Part shown: positions 1-8,853 of the stretch, piece by piece
How the letters are laid out: each line of letters opens with the position of its first letter
How positions within the stretch are numbered: the stretch's first letter is position 1
Origin: Nanobdellota archaeon
Lineage (GTDB): Archaea > Nanobdellota > Nanobdellia > Pacearchaeales > GW2011-AR1
Direction: 5' to 3'
NCBI GenBank assembly: GCA_018816335.1
Contig: JAHIVP010000007.1
Span: 1-42,633 of the forward strand
DNA: 42,633 bases
The notes under the pieces: model-generated
Database searches by the model: none
The model's input: the letters and a program-made list of their open reading frames with translations, nothing else
What the model was told of the DNA's origin: nothing
Position numbers and translations under genes: made by a program

Positions 1-15
1 TAAGTCTGACGAGAC

Positions 16-82
16 AGATAGGTGGAAGAGAAATCACTCTAGAGCCTTGACCTTTAGACAGCGATACTCTGTCCACCTATCT
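16..82. other. Candidate structured RNA or hairpin: perfect 11-bp inverted repeat AGATAGGTGGA / TCCACCTATCT closing a 45-nt interior, followed by a T-run
   Basis: Direct reading of both arms (16-26 and 72-82); CTTTTT follows; no ORF covers it. Confidence 0.45.
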
Positions 83-274
83 TTTTAAAAATATTATAAT
101 CTATCAAAGATGGATTACTATTTAAATACTTCGTTTTTGAACTAAAATTCAAAATAGTGAATTCTTTTTTACAACCAATTTCATTTAACAAGGCATACAA
201 CCAAATTTATTTGGTTAAAGATGTCATTGATGGATGTTTACATAATTTTAAATAATTTTTTTCTATTCAGGTAT

Positions 275-1081
275 ATGAAACATGGCTTGCTGGATAAATT
301 TGAAAAAGAACTAAAATTGAGAAATTACTCTAGAAAAACTATAAAGGGTTATGTTAATTCTGTTGGTCATTTTTTAGATTATTCAAAAGATAAAGGGATA
401 AATGAAATAACTTTTAGGGAGTATATAATTAATAAATTAGAAACCCAAAATCCTTCTTCTGTTGCTAGAATGTCCTTTGCAGTCAAATTCTTTTTTGAAA
501 ATATTCTTAATATTAATATTAATCTCCAAACAATAAAAAGAAACAAAACTATCCCAAACATACTGACAGCAGAAGAAGTAAAAAAATTAATAGATTTTAC
601 AGTTAATATAAAACATAAATTAATTATTAAACTTCTTTATGGATGTGGGTTGAGAGTTTCAGAATTAGTTAATTTAAAAAAAGAAGACATTAATTTTGAA
701 GAGGGATTGATACATATTAAATTAGCAAAGGGAAGGAAAGATAGATTTGTCAAGATTCCGGATTCTGTTGTTGAAGAGTTGGGAAATTATTGTAAATTGG
801 TGGATCCAGGGATATTATTTGTTTCTGCCCGAGGAGGAAAATTAACAACAGCAACAATTCAGGCAATCTTGAAAAAAGCAGGGAAAAAAGCTGGAATTAA
901 AAAACGAGTTTATCCTCATTTATTAAGACATAGTTTTGCGACTCATCTTCTTGATTCTGGAATTGATTTGAGGATTATACAAAAATTGTTAGGACATTCT
1001 GATATTAAAACAACTCAGGTTTACCTTCAGGTTTCAAACCAGTCAATCAAAAATATTAAAAGCCCTCTTGATTCTATATAG
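275..1081 (+). CDS. xerA: Tyrosine recombinase, XerA/XerC-D-like
   Basis: HLLRHSFATHLL and LLGHSDIKTTQVYLQ catalytic motifs; N-terminal SAM-like core-binding domain; start at MKHGLLDKF preferred over 221. Confidence 0.88.
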   Translation: MKHGLLDKFEKELKLRNYSRKTIKGYVNSVGHFLDYSKDKGINEITFREYIINKLETQNPSSVARMSFAVKFFFENILNININLQTIKRNKTIPNILTAEEVKKLIDFTVNIKHKLIIKLLYGCGLRVSELVNLKKEDINFEEGLIHIKLAKGRKDRFVKIPDSVVEELGNYCKLVDPGILFVSARGGKLTTATIQAILKKAGKKAGIKKRVYPHLLRHSFATHLLDSGIDLRIIQKLLGHSDIKTTQVYLQVSNQSIKNIKSPLDSI

Positions 1082-1084
1082 ATT

Positions 1085-1330
1085 ATGTTACAAACAATAC
1101 TCTACATAGGAATTTTAATCTTAGCTGTTCCAATAGGATTTTTGTTGAAAAAGTTGACAAATGATGAACAGAAAAAAGGAAAGAAATGGTTTGCTGTTTT
1201 GCTAGGGGTTTTAGTTTTAGCTCTAGTTGTTAATTTGTTTTTTGATTATGCTTTGAGAAGTGTTGTGAGATTGAGTCTGGCTTTTATGATTATTGTTGTT
1301 TTGATAAATTATTATCCGTTTGGTAGATAG
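1085..1330 (+). CDS. Small membrane protein
   Basis: 81 aa with two or three hydrophobic segments, directly downstream of xerA. Confidence 0.6.
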   Translation: MLQTILYIGILILAVPIGFLLKKLTNDEQKKGKKWFAVLLGVLVLALVVNLFFDYALRSVVRLSLAFMIIVVLINYYPFGR

Positions 1331-1331
1331 T

Positions 1332-1787
1332 TTATTCACCATTTTCTATTCTTTGATGTAACTCTTCTATTTGTTGTTGATAAGTTTTATTCATCATAGA
1401 CATATAAAAAAATTCTGTTGCCTTAGACATTTTCATTCTAAACCCTTTTGGGGGTTTTGAGGGATCTAATACTTCTCCTTCACAATCCACCCACATATGA
1501 TATGTGCCATTAAATGAGCTTAAAGAAAGAATTCCTACATCTATTTTTGAAGGAATCCCTTTTTGTTTTAATAAATATTGTAGGTATGCTGCTTTATCTG
1601 AACAATTTCCTTTTCTTAATTTTGCTGTTTGTTTTGGGGTTTGAAAATAATTATCTGCTCTATGATCATGAGGTATTTTCGCTGTTTGCTCTAAACAGTC
1701 TTGAACAATATCAATTTTTTTAGAATGGGTAGAACAACCAACTAAAGAAATAGTTATTAATAATGAAGCTGCTAATCTTCCTAACAT
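1332..1787 (-). CDS. Transglutaminase-like lipoprotein
   Basis: Lipobox LVGC; candidate Cys-His-Asp triad in GNCSDKAAYLQ, YHMWVDC, VLDPS. Confidence 0.65.
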   Translation of the reverse strand: MLGRLAASLLITISLVGCSTHSKKIDIVQDCLEQTAKIPHDHRADNYFQTPKQTAKLRKGNCSDKAAYLQYLLKQKGIPSKIDVGILSLSSFNGTYHMWVDCEGEVLDPSKPPKGFRMKMSKATEFFYMSMMNKTYQQQIEELHQRIENGE

Positions 1788-1827
1788 TAATTTTATTATA
1801 ATTCTTAGTTTATATTAATTATTGTGA

Positions 1828-2025
1828 TTAGTTTTTTCTAAGATCTAAATCTGCTAATCTACTAAGATTGTAATCAAAATGTATGTGGGTCCCATCACTT
1901 GCTGCTCTTGATAAAGTGTCAGATAGAACTGTTCTAATTCTTCTTTCTCCTTGGTCTGTAAAATCTGAATCTATTTTTCTACAAGGAATTTTTGATACTT
2001 CATAATCTAAATTATATTGTTTCAT
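1828..2025 (-). CDS. Hypothetical 65-aa protein (start MKQYNLDYE)
   Basis: ORF 1828-2079 trimmed to the ATG just after the stop of the upstream gene. Confidence 0.5.
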   Translation of the reverse strand: MKQYNLDYEVSKIPCRKIDSDFTDQGERRIRTVLSDTLSRAASDGTHIHFDYNLSRLADLDLRKN

Positions 2026-2026
2026 T

Positions 2027-2332
2027 TTAAGCTGAATCTCTCCTATCTTGTCTGATTTTTCTTGCTTTAATTTCAGCATCTAATAGTAAATCCATAAGTT
2101 CATCAGCTCTTGAATCTGATAGAGTCTGATTGTCTTGAGAATATAAAACTCCTTTTTGAATTCTTTTGCAGATTAATTCATTTCTAGACTCTCTGGCAAG
2201 AGAATAAGCTTTTGCTAAATCTTGGGGAAATAATTCTGTTACTTGGTCAAGATCAATAATCCTTAAATATCTTAGTCCATCTTCTGGATAGTGTTCCATT
2301 AATGTTTGAAAATATAAAGCTCTTTCATCCAT
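2027..2332 (-). CDS. Hypothetical protein
   Basis: 101-aa ORF in a tight same-strand cluster. Confidence 0.55.
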   Translation of the reverse strand: MDERALYFQTLMEHYPEDGLRYLRIIDLDQVTELFPQDLAKAYSLARESRNELICKRIQKGVLYSQDNQTLSDSRADELMDLLLDAEIKARKIRQDRRDSA

Positions 2333-2333
2333 T

Positions 2334-3047
2334 TTATGCTGCCTCTCTTACATGATATCCTTTAGCTATATGATTTCCCCACCTTCTTGATGGTTTTCTT
2401 TTTCTTCCTACATTTTCCGCTGTATCTACATGAACAAATGTATCATAAACTCCAATTCCTCCTCGAATTCCTAATTTTGCTAACTCTTGTGCAAAAATAT
2501 CTGCAAGTTCTCTTATAGGTAATTTTGATTTACAATCAGCTGCTCTTCCTGAAGTATGTTGTGATAATTTTGAAGCTTTAACCCCATGACTTCTTAAATA
2601 ATTATTATACCAATTACTTCTATAACCAGATACTACATCAATTGGACCAACTAAATCTCTTGTATTTTGAAGTAAAGTAACTAAATTTGGATCTAATCTA
2701 ATAAAATCATCATGTAGTGAACCATCTTTATTATTTGCTAAAGTTGATCTTTTATTGAATTCATGAACTTGAAAATTTTTTGCAATATAAATCTCTCTGT
2801 GTTTTCTTACATCATAAAGAGGAACTCTCCCAAAATTAACTCTGTCTGTATAATCTTTAGATTTTACTGCATCTTCTGGAGCTATGGGAAGATCATTTAC
2901 TGAAATTATTCTTTTAGGTTGTGTTGTCTGAGCTTGAGCTTCATCTGTATCTAATACAGCACTTGCTAGATAAAGTCCACTTGCTGTTTTTGTAAGATCC
3001 CACATTTGAGACAGGAATCCTCTTCTTGACATTTCTTCTTCTGACAT
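2334..3047 (-). CDS. Tat-signal M15/DUF882-like metallopeptidase (D-Ala-D-Ala carboxypeptidase fold)
   Basis: SRRGFL twin-arginine signal; VSGYRS, SQHTSGRAADC and FVHVDT zinc-site motifs. Confidence 0.82.
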   Translation of the reverse strand: MSEEEMSRRGFLSQMWDLTKTASGLYLASAVLDTDEAQAQTTQPKRIISVNDLPIAPEDAVKSKDYTDRVNFGRVPLYDVRKHREIYIAKNFQVHEFNKRSTLANNKDGSLHDDFIRLDPNLVTLLQNTRDLVGPIDVVSGYRSNWYNNYLRSHGVKASKLSQHTSGRAADCKSKLPIRELADIFAQELAKLGIRGGIGVYDTFVHVDTAENVGRKRKPSRRWGNHIAKGYHVREAA

Positions 3048-3063
3048 TTTTATTGCACCTTAT

Positions 3064-3324
3064 TTATTTGTAATCTGGTTGAGTTTGCGGACTATTATAA
3101 TGAGGTTGACTTTCTGGAGCTACTACTGCTGGTCTTTTAGAAAAAGCTCTATTAACTTTTTCCATTGTCTCTTGAAATCTACTAGTAACCCCAATAACTA
3201 TGATTGCTGAAGCAACTAAAGCTAAACCTGCATAAACACATCCATTCAATAGTGTAGGTTCACAACCAGGTCTTGAATTTAAATCTTCTGGTGTTTCTCT
3301 TGGAACATTTTGAGTATCTCTCAT
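3064..3324 (-). CDS. Small single-TM protein
   Basis: 86 aa, one hydrophobic segment GLALVASAIIVIGV. Confidence 0.5.
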   Translation of the reverse strand: MRDTQNVPRETPEDLNSRPGCEPTLLNGCVYAGLALVASAIIVIGVTSRFQETMEKVNRAFSKRPAVVAPESQPHYNSPQTQPDYK

Positions 3325-3386
3325 TTTATAATATTATTAATTTAGTGTATTGTTACTACCAAAAAGTGGTTTAAAAAGCTTTCGAT

Positions 3387-3435
3387 GCTAGACAAACTAA
3401 CAGTTTTTCTAGCGAACTTTTCCCTTGAATTTAAA
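3387..3435 (+). repeat. Dispersed hairpin family 2, copy A
   Basis: GCTAGA-N15-TCTAGC then CGAACTTTTCCCTTGAATTT; also at 7114 and 17462. Confidence 0.7.
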
Positions 3436-3496
3436 TCCTATAACTAGGATTATATCATTTCGGCAAGTTTATAAAATTTGGAAAATTAAGATAAAT

Positions 3497-3910
3497 ATGG
3501 ATTTCAATGAGTTTATGGAGCATTATGGATGGATTATATTTGTAGTTGTGATAGTCTTTGTTGTTTTGTTGTATTATGTTCCTGAAACAGAGGGTGTTGA
3601 TTTTGATTGTTATATGGAATGGCCATTTGTTTGTGAGTCTTTTTTTGTTAATTCTAATTCTGTTGTTTTAGAAATAAAGAATATTGATAATAGAAGTTAT
3701 GGTGTTAAGGGGATGATTGTTTCAAAGTGTGGAAGTGTTAGTGAGATAAAAGATTTTGGTGTTGATGAATCTAGAACGATTTTCTTTGAATGTAAGGCTG
3801 GATTGAAAGGGTTGGTTTTAGATACAACTTTTTCATTGATTTATTTTTCTGAGAATGATGTGATTAGTTCTAATGGTGTTTTGATTTCTAATATAAGTAG
3901 AGCTATATAA
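3497..3910 (+). CDS. Membrane-anchored hypothetical protein
   Basis: N-terminal TM segment WIIFVVVIVFVVLLYYV; start MDFNEFMEHYG. Confidence 0.6.
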   Translation: MDFNEFMEHYGWIIFVVVIVFVVLLYYVPETEGVDFDCYMEWPFVCESFFVNSNSVVLEIKNIDNRSYGVKGMIVSKCGSVSEIKDFGVDESRTIFFECKAGLKGLVLDTTFSLIYFSENDVISSNGVLISNISRAI

Positions 3911-4021
3911 TATAGATAAATTTAAAAAGTTGTTTGGAGTTAATTTAATATGATAAATGAAACTAAGATAACCATTTGAAGGTTTGATTAGTTTTAAATA
4001 TTAAATTCTTTTAACTATATC

Positions 4022-5713
4022 ATGAAGATACTAACATTACATTGTGATTATATTAAGTTCAAGGCGTTGAAGAAGGCTTTGAAGTCAGTCGAAGATGTGG
4101 AAAGTAAGGAAGTTGTTGTGAAAGGAAATCCGCTTGTTGTTTTGACTGCTGTTGAAAAAGGGGATAATGAAAAAGATTCTGTTGATGATTTGATTAAAGA
4201 AATTGTTGATATTGCTGAAAGAGTAAAGACTGATAATATTGTTCTTTATCCTTATGCTCATTTGAGTTCTAATCTAGGAAGTCCTGATTTAGCTATTGAA
4301 ATTTTGAAGAAAGCTGAGGAAGAATTGAAAAATAAAAATTTTAAAGTTAGTGTTGCTCCGTTTGGTTATTATAAAGAATTTGAGTTGAAGGTTAAGGGAC
4401 ATCCTCTTTCTGAGTTAAGTAGGGAGATTGTTTCTGGGGTTGAAGGTGAGGATGAGGAGAGTTATAACGTAAAGAATTTATTGAGGAGTATTTCAAAAAC
4501 AACTTTAGATAGGGAGAAATTAAAAGATAATGATCATAGGATTATTGGAAGGAATTTGGATTTGTTTAGTTTTAATGAGACTGCTCCTGGAATGGTTTTT
4601 TTTCATAATAATGGTTTGATAATTTGGAATGAAATTATAAAATATTGGAAAGAAGTTCATGAAAAAGCAGGATATCATGAGATAAGGACGCCGCAGATTT
4701 TAGATGAAAAATTGTGGAAGATTTCAGGACATTGGGAAAAATATAAGGAGAATATTTTTTTGACTGAATATGAGAAGAGAATGTTTGCTGTTAAACCAAT
4801 GAATTGTCCTGGAGGAATGTTGGTTTATAAAAATTCTTCTAAATCTTATAAAGATTTTCCATTAAGGGTTGCTGAATTAGGGATTGTTCATAGACAGGAG
4901 CTTTCAGGAGTTTTATCTGGTTTGTTTAGAGTTATTCAGTTTACTCAAGATGATGCTCATATTTATTGTACAGAAGAACAGATTGAAGAAGAAGTTGTAG
5001 GAATAATGAAACTAGTTGATGAGATTTACAAAAAGTTTGGAATGAAATTTAGAGTTGAATTATCTACAAGACCTGAAAAAAGAATTGGGAGTGATGATAT
5101 TTGGGATAAGACTGAAAAGATTTTAGAAAGGGTTTTGAAAAAACAAAAAGTTAATTTTAAGATTAATAAAGGAGATGGGGCATTTTACGGGCCTAAGATT
5201 GATTTTCATTTGAAAGATTCTTTAGGAAGAGAATGGCAAACAGCGACGATTCAATTAGATATGTCAATGCCTGAAAGATTTGAGTTAGAATATACTGATA
5301 AAGATAATAAGAAAAAAAGACCTTTGATGTTGCATCGAACTGTTTTGGGAGGTATTGAAAGATTTTATGGGATTTTAGTTGAGCATTTGAATGGGGCTTT
5401 TCCTACATGGTTATCACCAATACAAGTTAGAGTTATTAATTTTACAGATAGAAATACAAAAGCTGCAGAGAAAATTGTTAAAGAATTAAAAGAAGCTGGA
5501 ATTAGGGTTGATTTTGATTTTGAGTCTACAAGAGTTAATGAGAAAGTTAGAGATGCTTCTATACTCAAAATACCATTTATTGTAACTGTAGGAGACAAGG
5601 AGGAAAAAGATGGGACTTTGGCTGTAAGGACTAGAGATGGTAAACTAAAATACAATGTTAAAGTTACAGATTTTATAAAAGAGATAAAGAAATTAATTGA
5701 AGAAAGAAACTGA
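4022..5713 (+). CDS. thrS: Threonyl-tRNA synthetase, archaeal type with N-terminal editing domain
   Basis: MKILTLHCDYIKFKALKKA editing domain; MNCPGG, HRQELSGVLSGLFRVIQFTQDDAHI, MLHRTVLGGIERFYG class II motifs. Confidence 0.95.
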   Translation: MKILTLHCDYIKFKALKKALKSVEDVESKEVVVKGNPLVVLTAVEKGDNEKDSVDDLIKEIVDIAERVKTDNIVLYPYAHLSSNLGSPDLAIEILKKAEEELKNKNFKVSVAPFGYYKEFELKVKGHPLSELSREIVSGVEGEDEESYNVKNLLRSISKTTLDREKLKDNDHRIIGRNLDLFSFNETAPGMVFFHNNGLIIWNEIIKYWKEVHEKAGYHEIRTPQILDEKLWKISGHWEKYKENIFLTEYEKRMFAVKPMNCPGGMLVYKNSSKSYKDFPLRVAELGIVHRQELSGVLSGLFRVIQFTQDDAHIYCTEEQIEEEVVGIMKLVDEIYKKFGMKFRVELSTRPEKRIGSDDIWDKTEKILERVLKKQKVNFKINKGDGAFYGPKIDFHLKDSLGREWQTATIQLDMSMPERFELEYTDKDNKKKRPLMLHRTVLGGIERFYGILVEHLNGAFPTWLSPIQVRVINFTDRNTKAAEKIVKELKEAGIRVDFDFESTRVNEKVRDASILKIPFIVTVGDKEEKDGTLAVRTRDGKLKYNVKVTDFIKEIKKLIEERN

Positions 5714-6866
5714 ATCTTCTAAATATCTTTTTCCTTTAGAAGTAATTCTATATTTAAAAAAAGATCCCCTATTTGTATAAATTTTCTCAAAAGGTTCAAT
5801 CAATTGATTTTTATTCATCCAGCTAATATGATTTCCTATTAATTTTATATCTTTATTTAAATAATCTGCAATTTCTCTTCTCTTTTGATTTCCTTCTTGT
5901 ATAGATAATAAAACATCCTTATGAAAGACTCGTGTTGGTTTCTTCTTGAAATTTTTAATGATTTCTTTTAATTTTTCTTTTCTTTTTTTATGTAAAGGTT
6001 GAATTATATCATTAAATTTTTTTAAGTTAATAATATGATATATAAATAAACGATATATTGGAGTTTTTCTGTTCTTAGTCTCTTTAAAAACTCTTGATTT
6101 TATTTTTAGTTTTACTAAGATCTCTTGTAAATTATCTACCCATATTTTACTATTTGAAGAAATAGATATTCTTCTTGATCCTGTAAACGTAATACTCCCT
6201 TCGGCGTCAAATGCTGCTCTAACTGCTGCAATAGCAAATTCTTGTTTATTTAAAATGAATTCTTTAATTGGAGTTTCTTCTTTTTTTCCTGAAGGAATTC
6301 CAAAAATTCCATTAAAAATATGAGCTAATATAGAGGATCTTATTATAATTATATATACTCTTTTCTTATTGTATAGCGAGATTCTTTTCTTATCTAATCC
6401 TAGTGAAATAAAAAAGTTTTTTATGATATCCACTAATCCTTTATCTTTGTTTGTAAAAGATATGTTCCAAAAATTATGATTTATATGGCTATCTCCTTTT
6501 ATTAACTCCGAAACATAAATCCAGTTTTTATCAATATTAATTGTTGGTCCAATGTTTAAGAATTTTCCTGTATTATTTAACTTTAGTTCTATTTTGTTTT
6601 GTAGATTATTTAAATTTAAATTTGATATTTTGAATAATTTATTAAAGAGCTTTAAAGGCATTGACCTAGAGCGGTTCCTATATCTACTTAAATTTTTCAT
6701 AGAGATATCTAAATATTTTGACCATTGTGTTAAATTTTTTCCATTAAATAAAAGCTCTACTAGATTTTTAGGTAGTTTAACTTTTGTTTTTTCCGGGAGA
6801 TATTGCAGAATATTAAACTTCATATGATATTATAGTATCTGGAGATTATAAATGTTTATTTAGATT
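5573..6866. mobile_element. Putative homing-endonuclease cassette carrying a replacement 3' end of thrS
   Basis: Last ~47 thrS codons and the convergent LAGLIDADG gene lie upstream of a second readable thrS C-terminal fragment; boundaries approximate. Confidence 0.7.
5693..6823 (-). CDS. LAGLIDADG/DOD-type homing endonuclease, free-standing, with N-terminal HTH-like and C-terminal winged-helix-like parts
   Basis: LIKGDSHIN and AAFDAEGSITF motifs; C-terminus EIADYLNKDIKLIGNHISWM...GSFFKYRITSKGKRYLE. Confidence 0.85.
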   Translation of the reverse strand: MKFNILQYLPEKTKVKLPKNLVELLFNGKNLTQWSKYLDISMKNLSRYRNRSRSMPLKLFNKLFKISNLNLNNLQNKIELKLNNTGKFLNIGPTINIDKNWIYVSELIKGDSHINHNFWNISFTNKDKGLVDIIKNFFISLGLDKKRISLYNKKRVYIIIIRSSILAHIFNGIFGIPSGKKEETPIKEFILNKQEFAIAAVRAAFDAEGSITFTGSRRISISSNSKIWVDNLQEILVKLKIKSRVFKETKNRKTPIYRLFIYHIINLKKFNDIIQPLHKKRKEKLKEIIKNFKKKPTRVFHKDVLLSIQEGNQKRREIADYLNKDIKLIGNHISWMNKNQLIEPFEKIYTNRGSFFKYRITSKGKRYLEDSVSFFN

Positions 6867-7012
6867 ATGAAGTAGTTATTGTTATTGGAGATAAAGAAGA
6901 GAAAAATAAGACAATTGCTTTGAGAAGGAGGGGGAAAGGGGCGGTGGAGTATGGGGTTGAGCTTGATGGATTTATTGGAGAGATAAAAAAAGAAATAAAG
7001 CTCCGAACTTGA
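6866..7012 (+). pseudogene. Displaced 3' fragment of thrS
   Basis: Translates YEVVIVIGDKEEKNKTIALRRRGKGAVEYGVELDGFIGEIKKEIKLRT*, about 21/49 identical to the intact ThrRS tail IPFIVTVGDKEEKDGTLAVRTRDGKLKYNVKVTDFIKEIKKLIEERN*. Confidence 0.85.
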
Positions 7013-7075
7013 TTTCATCAAAGTTCTTCGCTAAAAGATTTATTAATTGAAAAAATTTTAAAGATAGGTTATCAG
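7006..7075 (+). repeat. Dispersed hairpin family 1, copy a
   Basis: AACTTGAT-TTC-ATCA(A)AGTT, CTTCGC, then GATTTATTAATTG...AAAGATAGGTTATCAG. Confidence 0.7.
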
Positions 7076-7113
7076 GTTAATGATTTGTTATAACAAAGTT
7101 GCAATAAATTTAT

Positions 7114-7159
7114 GCTAGACAACCCAACGAGTTTTCTAGCGAACTTTCCTCTTGAATTT
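7114..7159 (+). repeat. Dispersed hairpin family 2, copy B
   Basis: GCTAGACAACCCAACGAGTTTTCTAGCGAACTTTCCTCTTGAATTT. Confidence 0.7.
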
Positions 7160-7210
7160 GTCAAACTTTCCTTCCGTCAAGTTTAAATATTCATTTACTT
7201 AATAATAAAC

Positions 7211-7708
7211 ATGGTAAAAGTTGGTGAATTTATTCAGACATTAGAGAAAAACAAAGAGTATGGGGAGTTTAGAAAAAAGAATTCTGATGCACCGTTGTGT
7301 GCTGGGTTTTTTGTTTTGGATTTAGGGAAAGGGAAGAATGCTTATCAGTTAGATTATTATTTGAAAAATAAAAAGGTTGAGACTTTTGATATTGATGGGA
7401 AAAAGGTTGTTAGAAACACTTCTCAACATGAGTTGAAAAAAGTTCCTCAGGAAATTAAAGGAGATATTAATATTGATTTGGATATGTTGAAAGGAATTGT
7501 TGCTGATGAGATGAAGAATAGGGGAGTTACTGAAAAGGTTTCTAAGATTATTGCTGTTTTGCAGCAGATGGGGAAGGAGAAAGTTTGGATATTGAATTGT
7601 ATGACAAATGGGATGGATATAATTAAGGTTCATGTTGCTGATAATGATAAGAGTATTTTAGAGTTTGAGAAGTTTTCTTTGATGGATGTTATTAAGCAGG
7701 TTAAGTGA
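7211..7708 (+). CDS. Hypothetical protein
   Basis: 165-aa ORF; TATA-like TTTAAATATT ~25 nt upstream. Confidence 0.7.
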   Translation: MVKVGEFIQTLEKNKEYGEFRKKNSDAPLCAGFFVLDLGKGKNAYQLDYYLKNKKVETFDIDGKKVVRNTSQHELKKVPQEIKGDINIDLDMLKGIVADEMKNRGVTEKVSKIIAVLQQMGKEKVWILNCMTNGMDIIKVHVADNDKSILEFEKFSLMDVIKQVK

Positions 7709-7760
7709 TTCTATACTAGGGTTTCATAATCCTTAAAAACTGATATATAATTCTAATGAT

Positions 7761-8696
7761 ATGAATAAGAAAAAAGTTGTTACAATCGGGGGAGGCACAG
7801 GAACATTCCAGTTGTTGAAAGGTTTGAAAAATTATAATATTGATTTAACTGCTGTTGTAAATATGGCTGATGATGGAGGGAGTTCTGGAAAATTAAGAGA
7901 TGAGATGGGAGTTTTGCCTCCTGGGGATATAAGAAGAGCTCTGGTTGCTTTGAGTGATGATGCAAAAATGTTGAGAGAGTTATTTGAATATCGGTTTGAG
8001 AATAATAATGGAGATCATTCTTTAGGGAATTTAATTTTAGCAGCATTGGAAAAGATTACAGGGGATCATGGGAAAGCTATAAAGCAGGCTTCTGAGATTT
8101 TAAATTTAAAGGGGAAAGTTTTACCTGTTACAATTCAAGAGACAAATATATTTGCTGAGTTAGAAAATGGGAGAGTATTGCAAGGTCAGACTGAAGTGAG
8201 TTATTCAAAAACAGATGCTAAAATAAAGAGGGTTTTTTTAGATCCTTTGGTGAATATTTATGAAGAGACTGAAAAAGCTATTTTAGATGCAGATGTGATT
8301 GTTATATGTCCTGGAGATTTATATGGTAGTTTGATTCCTAATTTGTTGGTTAATGGTATGAAAGAAGCTATTCAAAATTCTAATGCTAAGATTGTTTATG
8401 TTTGTAATATTGTTGGTAAAAATAAAACTGAGAATTTTAAAGCTTCAGATTTTGTGAGAGAGATTGAGAGATATTTAGATAAGAAAATTGATAGTGTTGT
8501 GTTAAATACAAAAAAGCCAACTGAGAAATTATTAAATGATTATAGGATGGAGAATTCTAGTTTTGTTGAAGCTGATTTAGATGATAGTTATGAAATTGTT
8601 AAGGGAGAGTTTTCAAATGAAGTTTGGAGTGAGATTAAGACAATTTTGAGGCATGATTCAGAGGAGATTTCTAGGGTTTTGATGGGGATGATTTGA
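7761..8696 (+). CDS. YvcK/CofD-like (gluconeogenesis-factor family) protein
   Basis: IGGGTGTFQLLKGLK, NMADDGGSSGKLRDEMGVLPPGDIRRAL, ICPGDLYGSLIPNLLV. Confidence 0.92.
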   Translation: MNKKKVVTIGGGTGTFQLLKGLKNYNIDLTAVVNMADDGGSSGKLRDEMGVLPPGDIRRALVALSDDAKMLRELFEYRFENNNGDHSLGNLILAALEKITGDHGKAIKQASEILNLKGKVLPVTIQETNIFAELENGRVLQGQTEVSYSKTDAKIKRVFLDPLVNIYEETEKAILDADVIVICPGDLYGSLIPNLLVNGMKEAIQNSNAKIVYVCNIVGKNKTENFKASDFVREIERYLDKKIDSVVLNTKKPTEKLLNDYRMENSSFVEADLDDSYEIVKGEFSNEVWSEIKTILRHDSEEISRVLMGMI

Positions 8697-8737
8697 GAAG
8701 GTTTAGGTTATGATGTTTTCGCCTGCCCTTGTTCTCT

Positions 8738-8785
8738 GAAATCGTCTTCGACAGATTTCTTCGCTTTAGTAATTTATTAACTAAA
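8738..8785 (+). repeat. Dispersed hairpin family 1, copy c
   Basis: GAAATCGTC-TTC-GAC(A)GATTTC, TTCGC, TTTAGTAATTTATTAACT. Confidence 0.68.
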
Positions 8786-8853
8786 AAAATTTATGTTGTT
8801 GAGCTTAAGTTTATTAGGAATATTTTGGATTAATAATTTTAAAAATTGAGGGG

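Noticed and set aside
85-220. Possible dif/att site upstream of the Xer recombinase
   Set aside because: No convincing pair of recombinase arms around a central spacer could be identified by eye.
5365-5655. Antisense ORF within thrS, and similar ones at 7349, 7780, 12462, 27493, 34225, 39648 and 41905
   Set aside because: They lie wholly within well-supported genes on the other strand and have low-complexity, codon-mirror composition.
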